Shown: positions 45,301-59,100 of the stretch, piece after piece
How positions within the stretch are numbered: position 1 is the first letter of the stretch
Layout: each line of letters begins with the position of its first letter
NCBI GenBank assembly: GCA_023333565.1
Contig: JAJKFH010003575.1
Span: 372,001-436,000 of the forward strand
DNA length: 64,000 nt
Direction of reading: 5' to 3'
Origin: Puffinus mauretanicus
Taxonomy: Eukaryota; Chordata; Aves; Procellariiformes; Procellariidae
The notes under the pieces: model-generated
What the model was told of the DNA's origin: nothing
Seen by the model: the letters and a program-made list of their open reading frames with translations, nothing else
The model's database searches: none
Made by a program: the position numbers and the translations under genes

Positions 45301-46325
45301 TATTATAATGTTCTTGGAAAGGTTTGTAGGGTCAGGGTCTGTCTCCAGTGAAGAGGGGAGGGGGAAAGGCATCATGGATTAATAGGGAGCAAAAGGTTGT
45401 GCACTGGAGCAGAAAAAGGCACCCCAAGCTTCTGCCAAAGAAGGAGGCAACAGTTCCCATCAAGTCACCGATCTGTTGTGCTGCTTTGTCTCACCGGGAA
45501 GGGCTTCCTGGTGGGGTGTCTTCTTGTGAAGACTTTCTCCTCACAGCTAAGAGGTTTTGGCTTTGCTCTCCATTTTGCTGTGACCTCCCCACAGATCATG
45601 CAGAGGTGGACCTAGAGAGGGGCTGAGGAGCCCTTAGTCCACATGTAACCCCCCCACCCTCATTCCCTTGACTGAACTGTGGCTCCAAAGGCACTTACCA
45701 TGGAGCCAAAACTGGCTTCAGCAGCTGGTTGCTATTCCCTTCCCTGGGCTGCACGAACCCCTCCTACAGCTTTAAAAAAATCCTCTTTTTTTTTTTTTTT
45801 TGGTAAGGTTATTTTTAACTTAATTCACAGGTTTAGCATAAAACCGCCAGCCTGCTGCATGGGAATGACTCAAAGTGGTAGCATGCAGCCAGCTGGGGAA
45901 AGTACATTGGGGTGGGGAAGAGGTGGAGAGAGAGTAGTTACATCTGCTTTGCCAACAAAAATACGGCTGGTGTTTTACCACCAGCTGAAGGAACGGGGTT
46001 GCTGCTGAGAGGAGTCCTTCTCCCCTCTTGGGAGAGGCTGGTGAGGAGCAAAGGAGATGAGGAATATGGGAGAGGGAAGGGAAGCAACCCCTTTTCAAAG
46101 GAATAAATTGCAGCGTTACCTTACCCAACGAGGTCAACCTCAGCCCAAAGGTCTTTGCAAAGCTGGGTTTGGGCACAGATGAAGTCCTGATTAGTCATGG
46201 CCGGTGGTAACACCCACAAGCACTTTGCAGCCTGTCCTGAAACACCATCCCAAAGGTGGTTGTATTCCTCTCATACTGGCTGCTGACCAAAGGGAGCCAT
46301 AAGAGCCTGTGCTGGGAGATTCCCT
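45301..46325. other. Unique noncoding DNA
   Basis: A T16 run lies at 45786-45801. The opposing frames at 45679-46008 (+) and 45820-46176 (-) carry no domain. No repeat family is recognised. Confidence 0.45.
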
Positions 46326-46329
46326 TGAT

Positions 46330-47190
46330 TTTTTTAGGGATGCATCATTTATCTACTTCAGCTTTTTAATTTTATGCTTTCCTTGCTGATATTGAGAGGG
46401 ATTCAGAAAGGAGGTGTCTTTGACATTTTGCATGCGTTTACTTAAATTCGTTTTCCCATTTCATTTGATTAATTCTGTTTGTGTTTGTTTTATTCAGTTG
46501 GTGATGGAGTGTAGAATCATGCATGTCTGAAAGACTCTGTAATTGCATTGCCTGTCTTGTGATAGTGCAATTAATCAGGCATATTAATCATCACTGCTTT
46601 CCAATTATTGCCTCCCATGTAGATATATAGCCCTGAAAATTCAAGCATAAACCTAAATCTTTACGGGCTTATTCCTATGAATAACAGTTAATAGACGTGG
46701 TGACTTCCTCCATAACCTCTGGGCAAGGAGTGGCCTTTTGTGATGAGTTATTTATGCCGACTTGATTTGATTTGAAGACCTTGGTCGTTTACATGGTTTA
46801 ATTGATGGAAGCTATTTCCCTGAAGCTTGAAGTCTTATATTTGATTTCTTTCCTGAGAATAACAATCTGTTTGTAGGTGCTCTGGATAGATGGTGTTTTG
46901 TGATATTTCTGTTATTGCTTTACTTCCTAATAGTCTACAAAAAGGCTGTTAAAAGTCTTTAAGTTGCTTATTAAAAGGAGTCTTGAGTAATATACAGCTT
47001 GACTAATATATGACCTACATGGATGGCAATGCATGGGTGGATTATAAACCTGTCAAAAGGCACTTTGGCTTTTAATTATGTTCTTTGGCAGGAAATAAAT
47101 GCCATTCCTCTATGAGCTTTATTATCTTAAGCATACCCATGCCTCATCTGAAAGGAATTGTTAAGATTTATTGCCCAGCATTTAGCCATT
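46330..47190. promoter_or_regulatory. AT-rich block dense in homeodomain cores, enhancer candidate
   Basis: At least fourteen sites with a TAAT/ATTA core occur in about 860 bp. They include TTAATTTTA, GATTAATTC, CAATTAATCAG, ATATTAATCATC, CCAATTATTG, TTTAATTGATG and TTTAATTATG. The segment has no open frame of note on either strand from about 46180 to 47180, and no repeat signature. It looks like a developmental enhancer or other constrained noncoding DNA, but conservation cannot be tested from one sequence. Confidence 0.4.
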
Positions 47191-47690
47191 GTGACACCGG
47201 AAGGAGTCTCCTGTTGCTGCGGCTGTGTTAGGTGGGAGAAGAGGTTCCTGAGATGAGCAATGTCTATTGAGTAGGGAATTCAGCATTGTGAACCTGAAAT
47301 TTTGCTGACTACTGTTTAATGAGAGAGATTTTGGTGTCTTTGACACCCTGAGGTCCTCCACAATGTTGTCCCAAAGCATGAGAGCTCATAACACTGCTAC
47401 AACAGACTCAGAATCCACTCTTGCTATGGCACTGGGTCTTTTACAGTCCTGAAATGCATGGCTGGAGACCATCTGTGTGAGCCTTTGTATGAAGGCCATT
47501 TTTTTTATTTCTGGCTTAAGTATTATAAGGTCAGGACTGGACTTATTGGATGCTGGACTTGACCGCTGAAGGACCATAGTGTGTTTTCATAAGTGGGTGG
47601 TTTGGAACAGGAGAGTTTTCAACCCAAGGAATTTCCAAAGCACTGAGAAACTGACTCCTGGTAGATGCAAGTGGAAATGATTGTAAATAG
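47191..47690. other. Unique noncoding DNA
   Basis: No gene or repeat is recognised. Minus-strand frames at 47182-47379 and 47386-47577 have no domain. Confidence 0.5.
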
Positions 47691-47699
47691 CTCATTGCA

Positions 47700-48075
47700 C
47701 TGATTATGCAAATGATTGTATTTACACTGATAGGAACTCAAGGAGACCACTCAGCTTAGTCTGGACGCACGTAGGTGTAACTAGAAAGTGAAGCCTAGTC
47801 CATCACCTGCCTTGGTTCAGGACCTTTACAGATCTCCAGTAACCCATGGCTGATTACAAATCTCGTAGTAAAAGCCTTCCCTCAAGGGCAGAAACTTGGT
47901 TCGAAGCTTTTACAGAGGAGCACGGGCATGGAAAGCCCTATATTACAGCTGTCACTGGGGTACAGAAGCTTTTTCCCTCCTTGCTATCCATTTTATTACC
48001 AACAGTTCTCATTTCCCTAATTTAATTAGCTAGCAAAAGACCATTTACATTCATTAAATAAATCAGCATTCTGGT
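47700..48075. promoter_or_regulatory. Octamer and paired homeodomain motifs
   Basis: A POU octamer ATGCAAAT lies at 47706-47713, directly next to ATTA-type and ATGATTG sites. TAATTTAATTA at 48018-48028 has two TAAT cores in inverted arrangement, similar to paired-class homeodomain dimer sites. AT-rich sequence continues to 48070. Confidence 0.3.
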
Positions 48076-51000
48076 TCATTGTGAAGCTAATGATCCAGTC
48101 TCTAATTCATGCGGTTACAAGGAACTTGATAAACAAAAGTAGCTGCTGCCAGCAAGCACCTGCCCTGGTAAAACCCAGCTTTGCCAGCTCCATCCATTCA
48201 ATGCTGGCCCCATGGAGAGCCCGGTGCCCCCTGTCCTGTCCCTTTCATACCTGGATGCTGCAGGGTTCAATGGAAGATGTGTGTGGTCCTCATTCTCTCC
48301 CTCTTTCAAGGGCGCAATGAGTCCTTGCTCTGTTTAATACATGCCACAGAGGGTAGGTGTTGTACAGGGGGCTGCCTGGAAAAGCTCACTATTTAGCTCA
48401 AAATTAATTATTTGGGTTTTGCAGCTTTGGAGGCCGTTGGTTTGATCTTGGGTACTGTGAAGGTGGGAGGTCTCAAACAGTTTCCAGGAATTGAGAAATA
48501 TCCACAGTTCAGACTCAACCACGCAAGTGGTTGAAATTAATAGGAAGTGGACAACTAAACAACTTCATGGTGCAGGACCCAGGGGGGAGATCCAGGGGGG
48601 AGAAAAAGGGTGCAGCTGCCCCTGCTGGGTGGTGTAAAGCATGCGGTGGGTTTTGTTCTTCATGAAGAGGAGGGTGAGGGAACTGTGATCCCAGTGTTGA
48701 ACTCGCATTGAACGTGATGTTGAACTTAGAGGTCACACCAGGTGGGGATTCTCTTAAGGAGGTGGGTCTCATTTTCTCACCACCATGGTAATGCAAGTGG
48801 TTCCTCATGAGAAACTATGAGGACGTAACCAGAGTCTCATCTCTTTTATACCAGCAATGTTGGTGTCACTGGAGTCACTCCAAGTTCAGACCAGAATAAT
48901 CCAAGCTAACAGAGGATTCTGCTTCCATCCCCTCGAGGGTAGGCATCCAGAGATGGATGAGCCTAAATGAATCACTTCCTCCTCTTTTTTTTTTTTTTTT
49001 CAGGCACTGGAGAGTCATGCTTTGAAGTCTGAAATCCCGGCTTCATCCATCTGAGATGAACTCCCTCTGGGAGTACCAAGATGTCAGGATGGAATTTTGC
49101 TTTCCTGTCACTGCTGGGATGTTCTGCTGACAGCTCTGTAGACCTTGACTGCATTGACCTCCTGCAGCCCTGTTATTCATTTCGTTAAATTCTAGCGAGG
49201 GGAGGTATCACTTTGCAGACCAGTCCAGGGTTTTCAAACTCAGCCACATTTCTTAGCAGCTGCTTCTGATGGGCTTCTGTCACACACTTTAGAGATAATC
49301 TGGCCAGCTGGGCTCAAGTTCATCCTACCTGTCATGGATTTCTAACTGAAGTATCTGAGCTAGGACCCTTTTCAGACTGATATAAACTGCTTCAACCTTC
49401 AGAGAGGGATTGAATCCAGTTAAGATTCAGGACTATAACCTTGGGCCTTTACTGTAGTTTGGTCACTCTCTCTCTAAAGGCAAATAACTTTTTAATGAAT
49501 TCCAAATGATGAACTACACAACAGAAAGCTGACAAAAACATAAGTTTAACTGCAGCATTGTTCCAAACCATGAAACTCTATTATCTTTTTCATATTTCTA
49601 ATATGAATACCCCTGCTGTTTCCTGAAAGCCTTTCTTTTTTTGGTCCATCATTAAAAACAAAGCCTATCTACATTTGTGCACAGAATAATTGGAAAGGAG
49701 AATTAGACTGAAAGGTAATGTAATAGCTTTCTAAACACTCACAGAAAATGAAGATCTGTGGAAATGTAAAATACTGGAACAGAAAATACCTTTGTCTTTG
49801 GAAGCCACAGGTCGAAATGTCCAAGGCTGCTTTCTAGTGGGTGGAAAGAGAAAGGCACTTGTGCAGGTTGATTCAAACCACCCTAATGTATGTGTCCAAA
49901 GTGGGGTTGGCTGAATTGTCCTCTGAAAATCTCCTTCCCTTGCCTATAGAGAGAATACTTAGACTAGATGCTGATCTTTTTTAAACATGTAGACTTAGGT
50001 GATATGAATCATACCCTGGCATCTAGTCAAATAACCAACAGAGATTGCAGAAAACAAGGAGAAATCTCCAGGTGCATTAGCCAAGCAACTGCCTCTGAGT
50101 CCTACGGGTGCAGAAAGACAAAACCTTCCCGGGAACCTTTCTGCTGTCTACTTCAGGACCTTAGTTTGTATGCTCAGGTGATGAGCACAGTCACCTAAGG
50201 TATAGCCAGTGAAGAGAAGAAGAGAGAGACCTCTTCAGAGGGCACTTCAGAGCAGGAACATGAGCTGGCTTGACAATAGGTGTCATAATAGGTATTAATC
50301 TTAGCTTGTTAGGGGGAGCAGTGTCTTCCTTCACGTCCACCCACCACCACAAATGTCAGGGCTGCTGCCAAAGCTGTCCAGGAATCCTGAACAGGCAACA
50401 GCATCCCCTGAGCAAAGGTGTAATCATCTTTCAGTAACAAAACCCAGCGTTAGTACTTTTTTCTAGCTTCGGCTTTAAAATCAATTTGGGTTGAAAACAG
50501 GAGGCGAAAGAAAATTATGGTGCCAAAATAGACTAAAAACAATGAAGGCATTTTTGAGTTACAAGATGTTAAAGCATGAACCCTGAAATGAGATTTGGTA
50601 TGTTTTTGCCCAGTATGCCTTTGTTTTCTCTCCCCATGATATTGCATCATAGCGAAGCATACTCCTTGGGGTTTAATGGGAACAATGTGTTTCTTCTTCT
50701 GAGGTGGTAGGGAAAGACGTTAGGTTATTCTTAGTTGTTTGGATAAATGCTTGTGTTTTGTGAAGGACCTCCCAGTAAGTGCGTGGATACTGCTGTTGCT
50801 TAGCATGCTGTACTGGACTTGGAAGCAAAGTGGTTTGTGTTTGAAATAGGGGTGGTGTTGCAGCTGAAGCAAAGTCTCAAAAACAAATTACAGCTGTTGA
50901 TAAGGTGTGGTAAAGGCCGGAGGAGGTTTCTCTCCTCCTAACACAGGCACAAACCCGGCACTGGCACCCTTAGCTATGCCTAAATATGCAAGATAGCTTG

Positions 51001-53540
51001 GGCACGCACTAGACAACCAGCTTGTCTGGGTGGCCTTCTGCTAAAATGGAAGGGCGTTACATATTTTCCCTTCCTCTGAATTCGTGTGTATTAATTAGGG
51101 AGGTGTTAACTGCAAAAGAGACTCTCATGGTAAGATCATAAGAAGGCACAGACACGGTTCCTCCGATAGATGCCCAGCGGTTTCTCTCTTGCCATGCTAA
51201 GCCTCCCTCCCCTTTGAGTCCTTTGCAACTTCAGGGCTTGAGCTTGAAGTTAAGGACTAACCCGCCCTCCCCATTTCATTACTGGGGTCAGAAATGGGAC
51301 TTTGGGACCTTCCTAAGACGTGACTGTAAAATCTGCATCACGTGGCAGGCTCTGGGACAGTCAGCCACCCCCAGCTCACACTCAACGGGGAGACATATCC
51401 ACCAGTGTTGCACACCCATCTCACCCAGCTCCTTTCGAATCCAACCCTGCACAAAACATGCCCATGTGCATTCAATCCCAATCCTTGCTTCCAAAGTTAA
51501 TTACTTTTCTCCCCTTAAAGAGAATTCCTGCACTGTTGACATTCATCATCCGTTGTCAATCTCGCTGTGCGAAGATGTATTGCGCTGTGTATTCCGTGCA
51601 GAGCCGGGAGTGTCCCAGTGGCGTTTTCTGAAAGTCATTTTGAGTAATCATCCCTGGAGGGTCCCTTAAGCACATTCAGCTCTACATCAAGCAGCATCAC
51701 CTCCGCCTCATTAGCATTCTGCAAAGCGCCGCTCCCTTCCCCCTCCTGCCCTTTCTGCTCTTCACTGCAAGACAGACAGAAAGTCCTTCCTCTCCTCAAA
51801 TAGCTCTACCGCTACCTCGTTCATCTTAGCACCTAAATCAGAACTGCCCGTGTGCTTGCTGCGTGCCATTATTTTTCACTCTGTCCCATCCCCTGCTCCT
51901 TTGGTGCCCTTCACAGGAGCTTGTGGTAGCAGTGTGAGAGCCTTCTCCCCTGCAGCTCCTACCATCCATTTATCTCCACCTTACTGAATTGTTTGAATAG
52001 CCAAGACTATTTCTACACTTTAGGAGCTTGGAAACATTTCCAGAGGCCTTACAGTGCTCACCCCATTCCCCTTTCCATATACATTATTGCAAAATCTTCC
52101 TTAGATCCGGGGCTTGGAAGTGCACAGATGTGGCTTAAAGGTGCATAGGTCTTGAGCGGAGTCTTTCCAAACTTTCTTCTTGTTTAGATCTCTGGTCCTC
52201 CCTCCTCTTCTGCTGGGTCCCTAAGGTGGGGAAGGGCTCTGCATCGATACCACAGATGCTCCAGGCACGGCTGCATGCTGGGGAGGATGCAGGACATGTG
52301 ATTTACCATCTTTTTCTCATGGAACAGCTGCATGAAAAGCCACTAATTGAGTCTTTAGCTTCAAGGTACATTGTCTTTGATGGCTTTTCTGCTCTCCCTC
52401 CCTCTGCCGCCTCTCGTTCCTGCCGTCAGGCTGCTGCATGCCATCCCTTCTCCCCTGCCAGCACAGCTGCTCTGCTGAGAGCTGGCTTGGGGAACGGATC
52501 CAGCTTAAAAGCAACATAGCCAAAACAGATTTTTGTTGGGTAATCGGTTGCTTCTCTGATTCTTTTTATCCTACCCTACACAGCCACGTCTTTGCGGTAC
52601 TACGCCATGATATGGCAGGAACAGACGCTTGGGAGCGGGTAAGGGACAAGGACTGGGAGGCAATTGTTTAAGCCGATGTTGCTGCAAAAGAAAATGTATC
52701 AAGAAACTACAGTCTGAGGTGCAAGGCCTCTAAGTGAAATAACAGTGGGGTAGTGTCACGGTACTTTAAATCCCCCAAGGAATTTGACTTACTGGACAGA
52801 GATCCTTTCTGCAAGAAAAACCCCCAAACAAACAGCCCTTTATAAATCAGGAAATGCATATTATCTCTTTCACCCTCTGCTCCTTTCTGTGCCTCTTCCT
52901 TTCAAAGTTAGAGTCATGAGGATATACAGAGATGCAGAATAATGTAATAAATAAATACGTGCCCTGGAGCTCAATTTTGATTGCAAATATTTTAGATCTG
53001 CATGGATTTGCGGAGACACCATAAGCTGCGCGGCAGAATGAAAGCCTGGCAACATTCGTAGCTCCAGACCCCTGCTGAGAGCTTTTCAAATACATCGTTA
53101 AAGAAAAAGAAAATCATGGCAAAGGCTGAAAACAGCAAGCCTTTTCCCCCCTCTTGCTCCTTGTTTCTCAGTTCAGCACGTCCCAATGACATTTCCTCTG
53201 GTGTTAGGATGGGTGCTTTGAAAACCTGCCAGAATCACATTGTTCGTTCTCGGTTTAGAGCCACCAACTCCACCACCTGAAAGAAGCCCTTATCACCTAC
53301 AAAAATGGGTCTTGCACCCCACGGCATGTGGGGAAGAAATGCACAGAGGTGGTTTTTGTAAGTGGGAGTCTGCTGTTCACATTAGTTTCTGAGGCAGCTG
53401 AAAAATTTAGCACTGAGACTTTTTGGAAAATATCTTCACCTCTCCTTCACTGGCATGGTCCTCCCTGGGCTATTTCTTCTGCCACTAAAAGCAGCTCGAA
53501 TTCCTGAGGCATGTGGGTTGGGACTTCAGACGTGCTGGAT
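48076..53540. other. Unique noncoding DNA, no gene recognised
   Basis: About 5.5 kb. A T16 run lies at 48985-49000. AT-rich, ORF-poor sequence lies at 49450-49960. CpG-bearing GC-moderate sequence lies at 52380-52510 and 52560-52650. Open frames such as 51214-51669 (+) oppose others on the minus strand and have no domain. Confidence 0.45.
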
Positions 53541-53545
53541 TCTTT

Positions 53546-53687
53546 CTGGAGGTATTTAAAAGACGTGTAGATGTGGCGCTTAGGGACATGGTTTAGTGGT
53601 GGACTTGGCAGTGCTAGGTTAATGGTTGGACTCGATGATCTTAAGGGTCTTTTCCAACCTAAATGATTCTATGATTCTATGATTCTG
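53546..53687 (+). mobile_element. CR1 LINE 3' end, short
   Basis: This begins at CTGGAGGTATTTAAAAGACG. It continues through GGACATGGTTTAGTGG, a subfamily-typical GGTTGGACTCGATGATC segment and GGTCTTTTCCAACCTAAATG, ending in ATTCTATG repeats (53663-53687). It is the same subfamily as 19893-20242 but more strongly truncated, keeping only the last codons of ORF2 and the 3' UTR. Confidence 0.95.
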
Positions 53688-53689
53688 TA

Positions 53690-56080
53690 GCTAGTGAAGA
53701 GAAATAGGTGCCTCCAGAAACTGATTTGGCCCTGCTCAGATCCTTATCACCTTTCGGGAGTGTCTCTGAGTTGTCCCAGGCTGTAGCACGACCTTGAGCA
53801 ATCCGGTTCCCCACGTAGGCACTTTGGTCTGGTGTCAAATGTTGGGATGGGCTCTCAGACCCAATGGTGCTGCCTTTTTAGAGGCTGGGGCAGAGAAAGC
53901 ACAGGCATTTCAGGTGACGACAATCAGCTCACTGGGGACTGTGTTTGTGTCCGTCACTTCTCTTCCACCTTCTTTCTTCATCTCCTGCATCTGATTTCCC
54001 TGTGATCCCTTGCACTCCCCCAACCTCCAGTTCCTTACCACCTCCTGCACCAGCTCCTGTCTCCTGTTGTGTGCTGAAATAGAAAGCTCCTGGGGATGTT
54101 GGACCATCCAATTGATGTGGCTACAGTGCTATGGGTGTCTGAGCCAGGTAGCCTCATGCTAGTTCTGGTGACAACCATAGCTGCACCTTCAGACCATAGT
54201 ACAAATTCTTTGCCCTCAGGCAGGAGGTGGGCTTTAAAATGCTTGATGTGAAACAGCAACCAAGGAATATGAATATTAAGCATTGCAAGACCTTGGAAAA
54301 ATCTGTCCAAGTGTAGCACAAAGAAAGTAGCTGAGTGTGAAAAATGTATCCTTCCTAAATGTGAAAAGAAAGGCCAACAAGCAGCAAGCAAGGAGGCAAG
54401 GCTCCTATTGCCTTGAAGCTGGGAGCCGTGGTGTGACCATGAGCGTGGTGCTAGAATGAGGAACCGCTGAAAGGCCAAACCCTTTTCCATCCCTGCTCAC
54501 TAATATGAGGCTGCAGTAACACAAATGTGGCAAGCGAACGCCTCCGATTTCATCTTCTGGTTTCAGGGCAGGCTTAATCCAGCACCAGTCTAATTGTGTT
54601 GCCCTGTGGTTTACTGAACCAGTCTGGTCTTGTTCCTTGTGGTTAATACTAGCTGCTAAGACTTTTTGCCTTTAATTCTTCTTTTGACATCTCTTTTTGT
54701 CCCAGCTTAGGCTAAAGGGCTTAGCTTCTGAAGTATGCAACTTCTCTAAAGCATCCTAAGCCTTAAAAAAGCAATATTTAAGTACACTAGTTTTAATGCA
54801 CCTCTTTGGTCTTCTTAATACCTTTAGGGGCATAAGCAGACTTTCTGCTCTGTATTTATGCAGGATCTTACCCAGAGAGGTCTTAGTTCATGGCTGAGAT
54901 TCCTGTGTATTGCTAAAGATATCCACAACTTGCCACTCTGTTCTCTTGATCTTTAACTGGTCTTTAACCAGCATAGTTCAGCTGCAGACCCTTCATAGAG
55001 TGGGCAGGAGCTCACTCAACCTCACTTACTTGGGTGGAGGGGTCTCTAAACAAACATATGGGCCCACCGCAGCAGATTGTCTTGGGAAACTTTCTTTAAG
55101 TAAAGGCAAATATGTGCCACTTCTCTGCTGGGAGGCCTTGCAAATCCCTCACCTCTAAGTTTCCCCACCACGACTTTCAGGAGAACAGGTCCAGAGAGGC
55201 AGTGTTGGTGCAACACAGCATCCCTGGGACCGGTCCACGCTGTCAATGTGGCGTGAAAACCTTTCTCCGTGGCATCTTCTGAGCATCTGCTGCACCGACC
55301 ACAAAACCCTCCCTGTGGGACAGACTGTGGGGGCTGGGAGCTTCCTACCCCCTCTTCCCCAAGCCCTTCAACTTAATTTGTGTCATTTTCTTCAGATGCA
55401 GCTGGAAAGAATTAAAATGTCAGCCAGGCACAATTGCCTCCATTGAGATGAAAAGCTGCTGGAAGAAACAATGCTAACAAGCATGGCAAAGAGAAAAAGG
55501 GAAAGCCTGGTGCTGTTTAGCTGGTAATTATTATTAGCCCCAGAAATGGAAAAAGGCAAGATCCAGTGTGGCTCCCGTTCAGTTCAGGGGAGGTCCAGTT
55601 AGGACCAGGTCAATGAGCGCTGCTTAATTGCTGCTAATCCGTTACTGGATGGAGTCTGGTCTCCAGGATGTGCCCGACATGCAAAAGCACGTGGCAAGCC
55701 GGTTGCAGAGAGCAAGGGCAGGCAGAGATGCTCCTAAGACTTGGCTGTGGTAGGAGGTGACCTGCTTGGATAGGGTTACTTGGTGACCGGTGGTTGTGGT
55801 GGTGCAAGGTTTAGGAGATGCTTTGGATATTCATGTGTTATCTAAAATGGAGTGATAGAAGGAGAAGTTTTCAACTGTTTTAGCCAAATAACTGTGTGAA
55901 GTCAGGACTCATCCCACCACAGCCCGAGATACTACAGGTAAAGAAGGAAAGAATTCAAGGAAATCGCTGAAGATCCACATGCCTTTACTAGGAGAAGAGA
56001 TCAGATGTGGCACTTTTGGATCAGGAACATGCAACAGCCCTGCCTTGAAGACTCAGTATTTTAGCCTACTGATTAGCTTT
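53690..56080. other. Unique noncoding DNA
   Basis: No gene is recognised. AT-rich sequence lies at about 54590-54880 and 55500-55660. The minus-strand frame at 54035-54490 has no domain. Confidence 0.45.
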
Positions 56081-56084
56081 GGAG

Positions 56085-56150
56085 AAACATAAAAAACAGG
56101 ACTAGAAGGGCCCTCCGAGGTTGTAATTCCTGTTCCTATGTCCTCAGCCA
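56085..56150 (-). mobile_element. CR1 LINE 3' fragment (old)
   Basis: The + strand AAACAGGACTAGAAGGGCCC, then TCCGAGGTTGTAATTCC, resembles the complement of a CR1 3' end (the 'ggctggaagggacctcaagaggtcatc' pattern). About 65 bp remain. Confidence 0.45.
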
Positions 56151-59100
56151 GAGCGTCTTATCAGGGCTGAGTTCCTGCAAGCAATGTGGAGGATGCTCTG
56201 GGTCCACCAGCCCCTCTTCCTTCCTTCTCCTCTTTCCAAATCTTCCTTCTTTTTCCGGACAACATGAGGAGAATCCAGACAGCTTCGTGCCCATTGTGCA
56301 GCCAGTCTCAATTTGTAGCAGGAGCTGTAGCCAACTGCGCTCTTCCTTTTCTTCTTCACATCTTCCCAGTGCAGTTTCAGCACAGCACACACTTTATAAA
56401 GCAACCTCCTCAGATGAGAGCCTGGGGTCAGGGTTTCTTCCATGCTGTGTAAGTGGCTTCATTTATACCAGGGTTGCGTTGGAAAATATGGGACTAGAGA
56501 GTACTGGGAGGGCAATGACGTCCGAATCACAGTGGAAGTACTTGCGAACTGCAGATTGACTGTCTCTGGTCTACCCAGCTCTTAAAATCTGTCATGATTT
56601 CATGTGTTTTTCCAGTCTTTCTTGTTTACGTGCCCTGGGGTAGGTCAATGTTTGCCTCTGTTGCTGCAATGTGAAGCTGGTGACTCAGTTTACATCCACC
56701 ATCAGGTCAAATGTTTGATATGCCTGGGAACTCCTCTGTTTTCTTCAAGCTGAAGCAGTTGGCCTATAAAAGGTATGTTCCCTCCCTACAAATCTTGCTT
56801 AAGCTCAGCCTTGAAGTCTTTCAGGCCATATCTATCCCACATCAAGGCTGCATACACAGATTATTGCTTCTAGAAGGAGCAAGATGGGAACTGGGCAGGA
56901 CATGTTAAACACCAGATAATGGGAGTGACAGGACACCCTGGAAATTGTTTTTAAGGTGGAATTGATGGCGGAGAAAGGAAAACAGCTTAAAGGAAAACGC
57001 AAACTAGTTGTACATGATTGAAATCAAGGGGTCTTAAGAGTAAGTTTAAATGTTTTCCTGGCCTGACGTCTAGGAGTTGCTTCATAGCAAAAGCCAAGAC
57101 AGAGCAGTGAAAGACCGTTGCTGACCAAAGGAATACGACTGCACTGGACGGACTGTGAGATTTGAAGTGTACCTTTTTTTTTTAATAAAAAGCTTGCCCC
57201 CAACATGACAGGCTGAGTTCATACTGGAGTACCAACACGTGGGTGCCTTTCATTGCTTTCTGAGATAGGGGCTGCCCTTCTATCTCTTATCCAGTTCAGT
57301 AGCTGTGCTAAGTGTCACGACTTTTTCACAGCAGTGCAAAGACCGGACTGAAGCGATGTCCAGCACTTCTGACATCGGCTGGTACATGCCCTAGCTTTTA
57401 ATGCAAGCAGCAACACACCTCCCAGTTCAGTGGGACAGAGAGCTGTGATCTGTCTTGATGTGTGTTTTCAAGGGGGAGGCAAGGGAAGAGAATGGGTACT
57501 CAGACAAAGCCAATTCTCACAGTCCAATGGTCCAGTCAGACCATTGTTCCAGTTAATCCCATCTTCTCAGATAGCAACTGCTCATTGGGAAGATGAGACT
57601 CTTCCCAGGATGCAGCCGTGAGCTGTGCAATACCCTCAACCGTGTGAAAAATGGCTTTCTCACCCTCCCATGTAAACTTCTTATGCCCTCTGAAGCATAA
57701 CGCTAGATTACCTGAATAATACTGTCTTCCTGCTTCTTTTGGTTAAGCCCTTTCTTTGAGCTGAGATTTCTCCAGCGAGGCATTGAAGTGAAAATCACTC
57801 CTTGATGGCCCCTGTTGTAGTGACTTTCACAATAACACCCTCTCCCCTTCCCCTGTTTTACCTCTTCCTTCAGAGCTAAGAGGTAAAAATGACAATATAT
57901 GGTCATGACTTGTTTTGCAAGTGCGAGACGTGGTCCCAAAGGGGATGTTTCTCCCGCGCCTGGCAGCAAGATCCCTTGCACAGATTTAGGGAGTATTTGA
58001 AATAGGAAACAGCCACGTAAGAGATCTCATACATAAGAGATCAAGGAAGATGCTATCTGCCACGCCGTCCTAGTTTGAATGGCGCTGCAGTTTGGACACA
58101 CTCAGAACTGCTTTCCTATGCCTGCCTTGGATACAGGCAGCACGTCTACCACAGCAGCATGGAGCCCCCGTGGGCTCTCCTGCTCTCCAGGGAGGGGTTG
58201 GAGCCCTCAGTGAACTACAGGATGCTGTAGCTCTCAAAACCTGAGGGATTAAAGACAGCAATAGCTTCCTAACCTGTGCGGCAGACCCAGTTAGGAAATG
58301 GGTATATATTGCTGCAGTGACACCACTTTTCCTGGTGAAGCATCTGGAGAACCTCTGTAACAGGCCTGGGGCCCTAACTGAAGAAGTTGGGCTTGCCAAC
58401 TGCTCAGCCACCATCTGAGCTTGAATACCAGCCTCCGAGGTTCAGTGGTGCCACTGCAATAGGCTTTATGAAAAACAATTCTTTATTCCAGATGTGATAA
58501 ACTCTATGCTGGAGAAATTTGGACCTCTAATAGAATTTAGGTGCCTGATATCTAGTTTGGTTCCCATTTGTATCTTAGAAAAACTTACTCCCTCAGTCCT
58601 TTCTCTGCGGGTAGGTGTCCTACACCCAAAGGTGGTATGTCCCCATGAGCCTTTGTCTTGCTTTGAGTTCACTCAATGGTAGCTGTGCCAACCTTACAGG
58701 AGCCAGGACAACCTGTTAAGTGTATTGACACCTCTTAAAGCAGGTTTTGTCCTGGTTTCAGGCACTGTTTAACACAGTTTGTGGCTTGGCCCAGGGCTGC
58801 TACCACATCCAGGTAGCTTCAGAGAAGGGCCTCCAAATGGAGCTGATGCTATCCAAAGCCCAGCACAAGAGAGAGGGACATCTGTGCCTGGCTTTGCCTC
58901 CCCAAAAGACCATGACGTCGCATCCTCTTGCAGCTCAAAGCCCTGGGATGCCGGGAAGAGGCTGCTGCTTCGAGAAGATGCCCTGGCTCTGCAGTTGTGC
59001 TCCTTCAGAGGACCGCTTCCTCTCCTTCTTGGTGCTGCCGTCTGCTTCCAGCCTTTGTGAATCCCTGCAGGGGCCTCGGGAGGAGGAATTACCCCTCCGT

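Noticed and set aside
47893..47905. GGTTCGAAGCT, a tRNA B-box-like string
   Set aside because: No A box or cloverleaf could be drawn around it, so it is not a tRNA gene.
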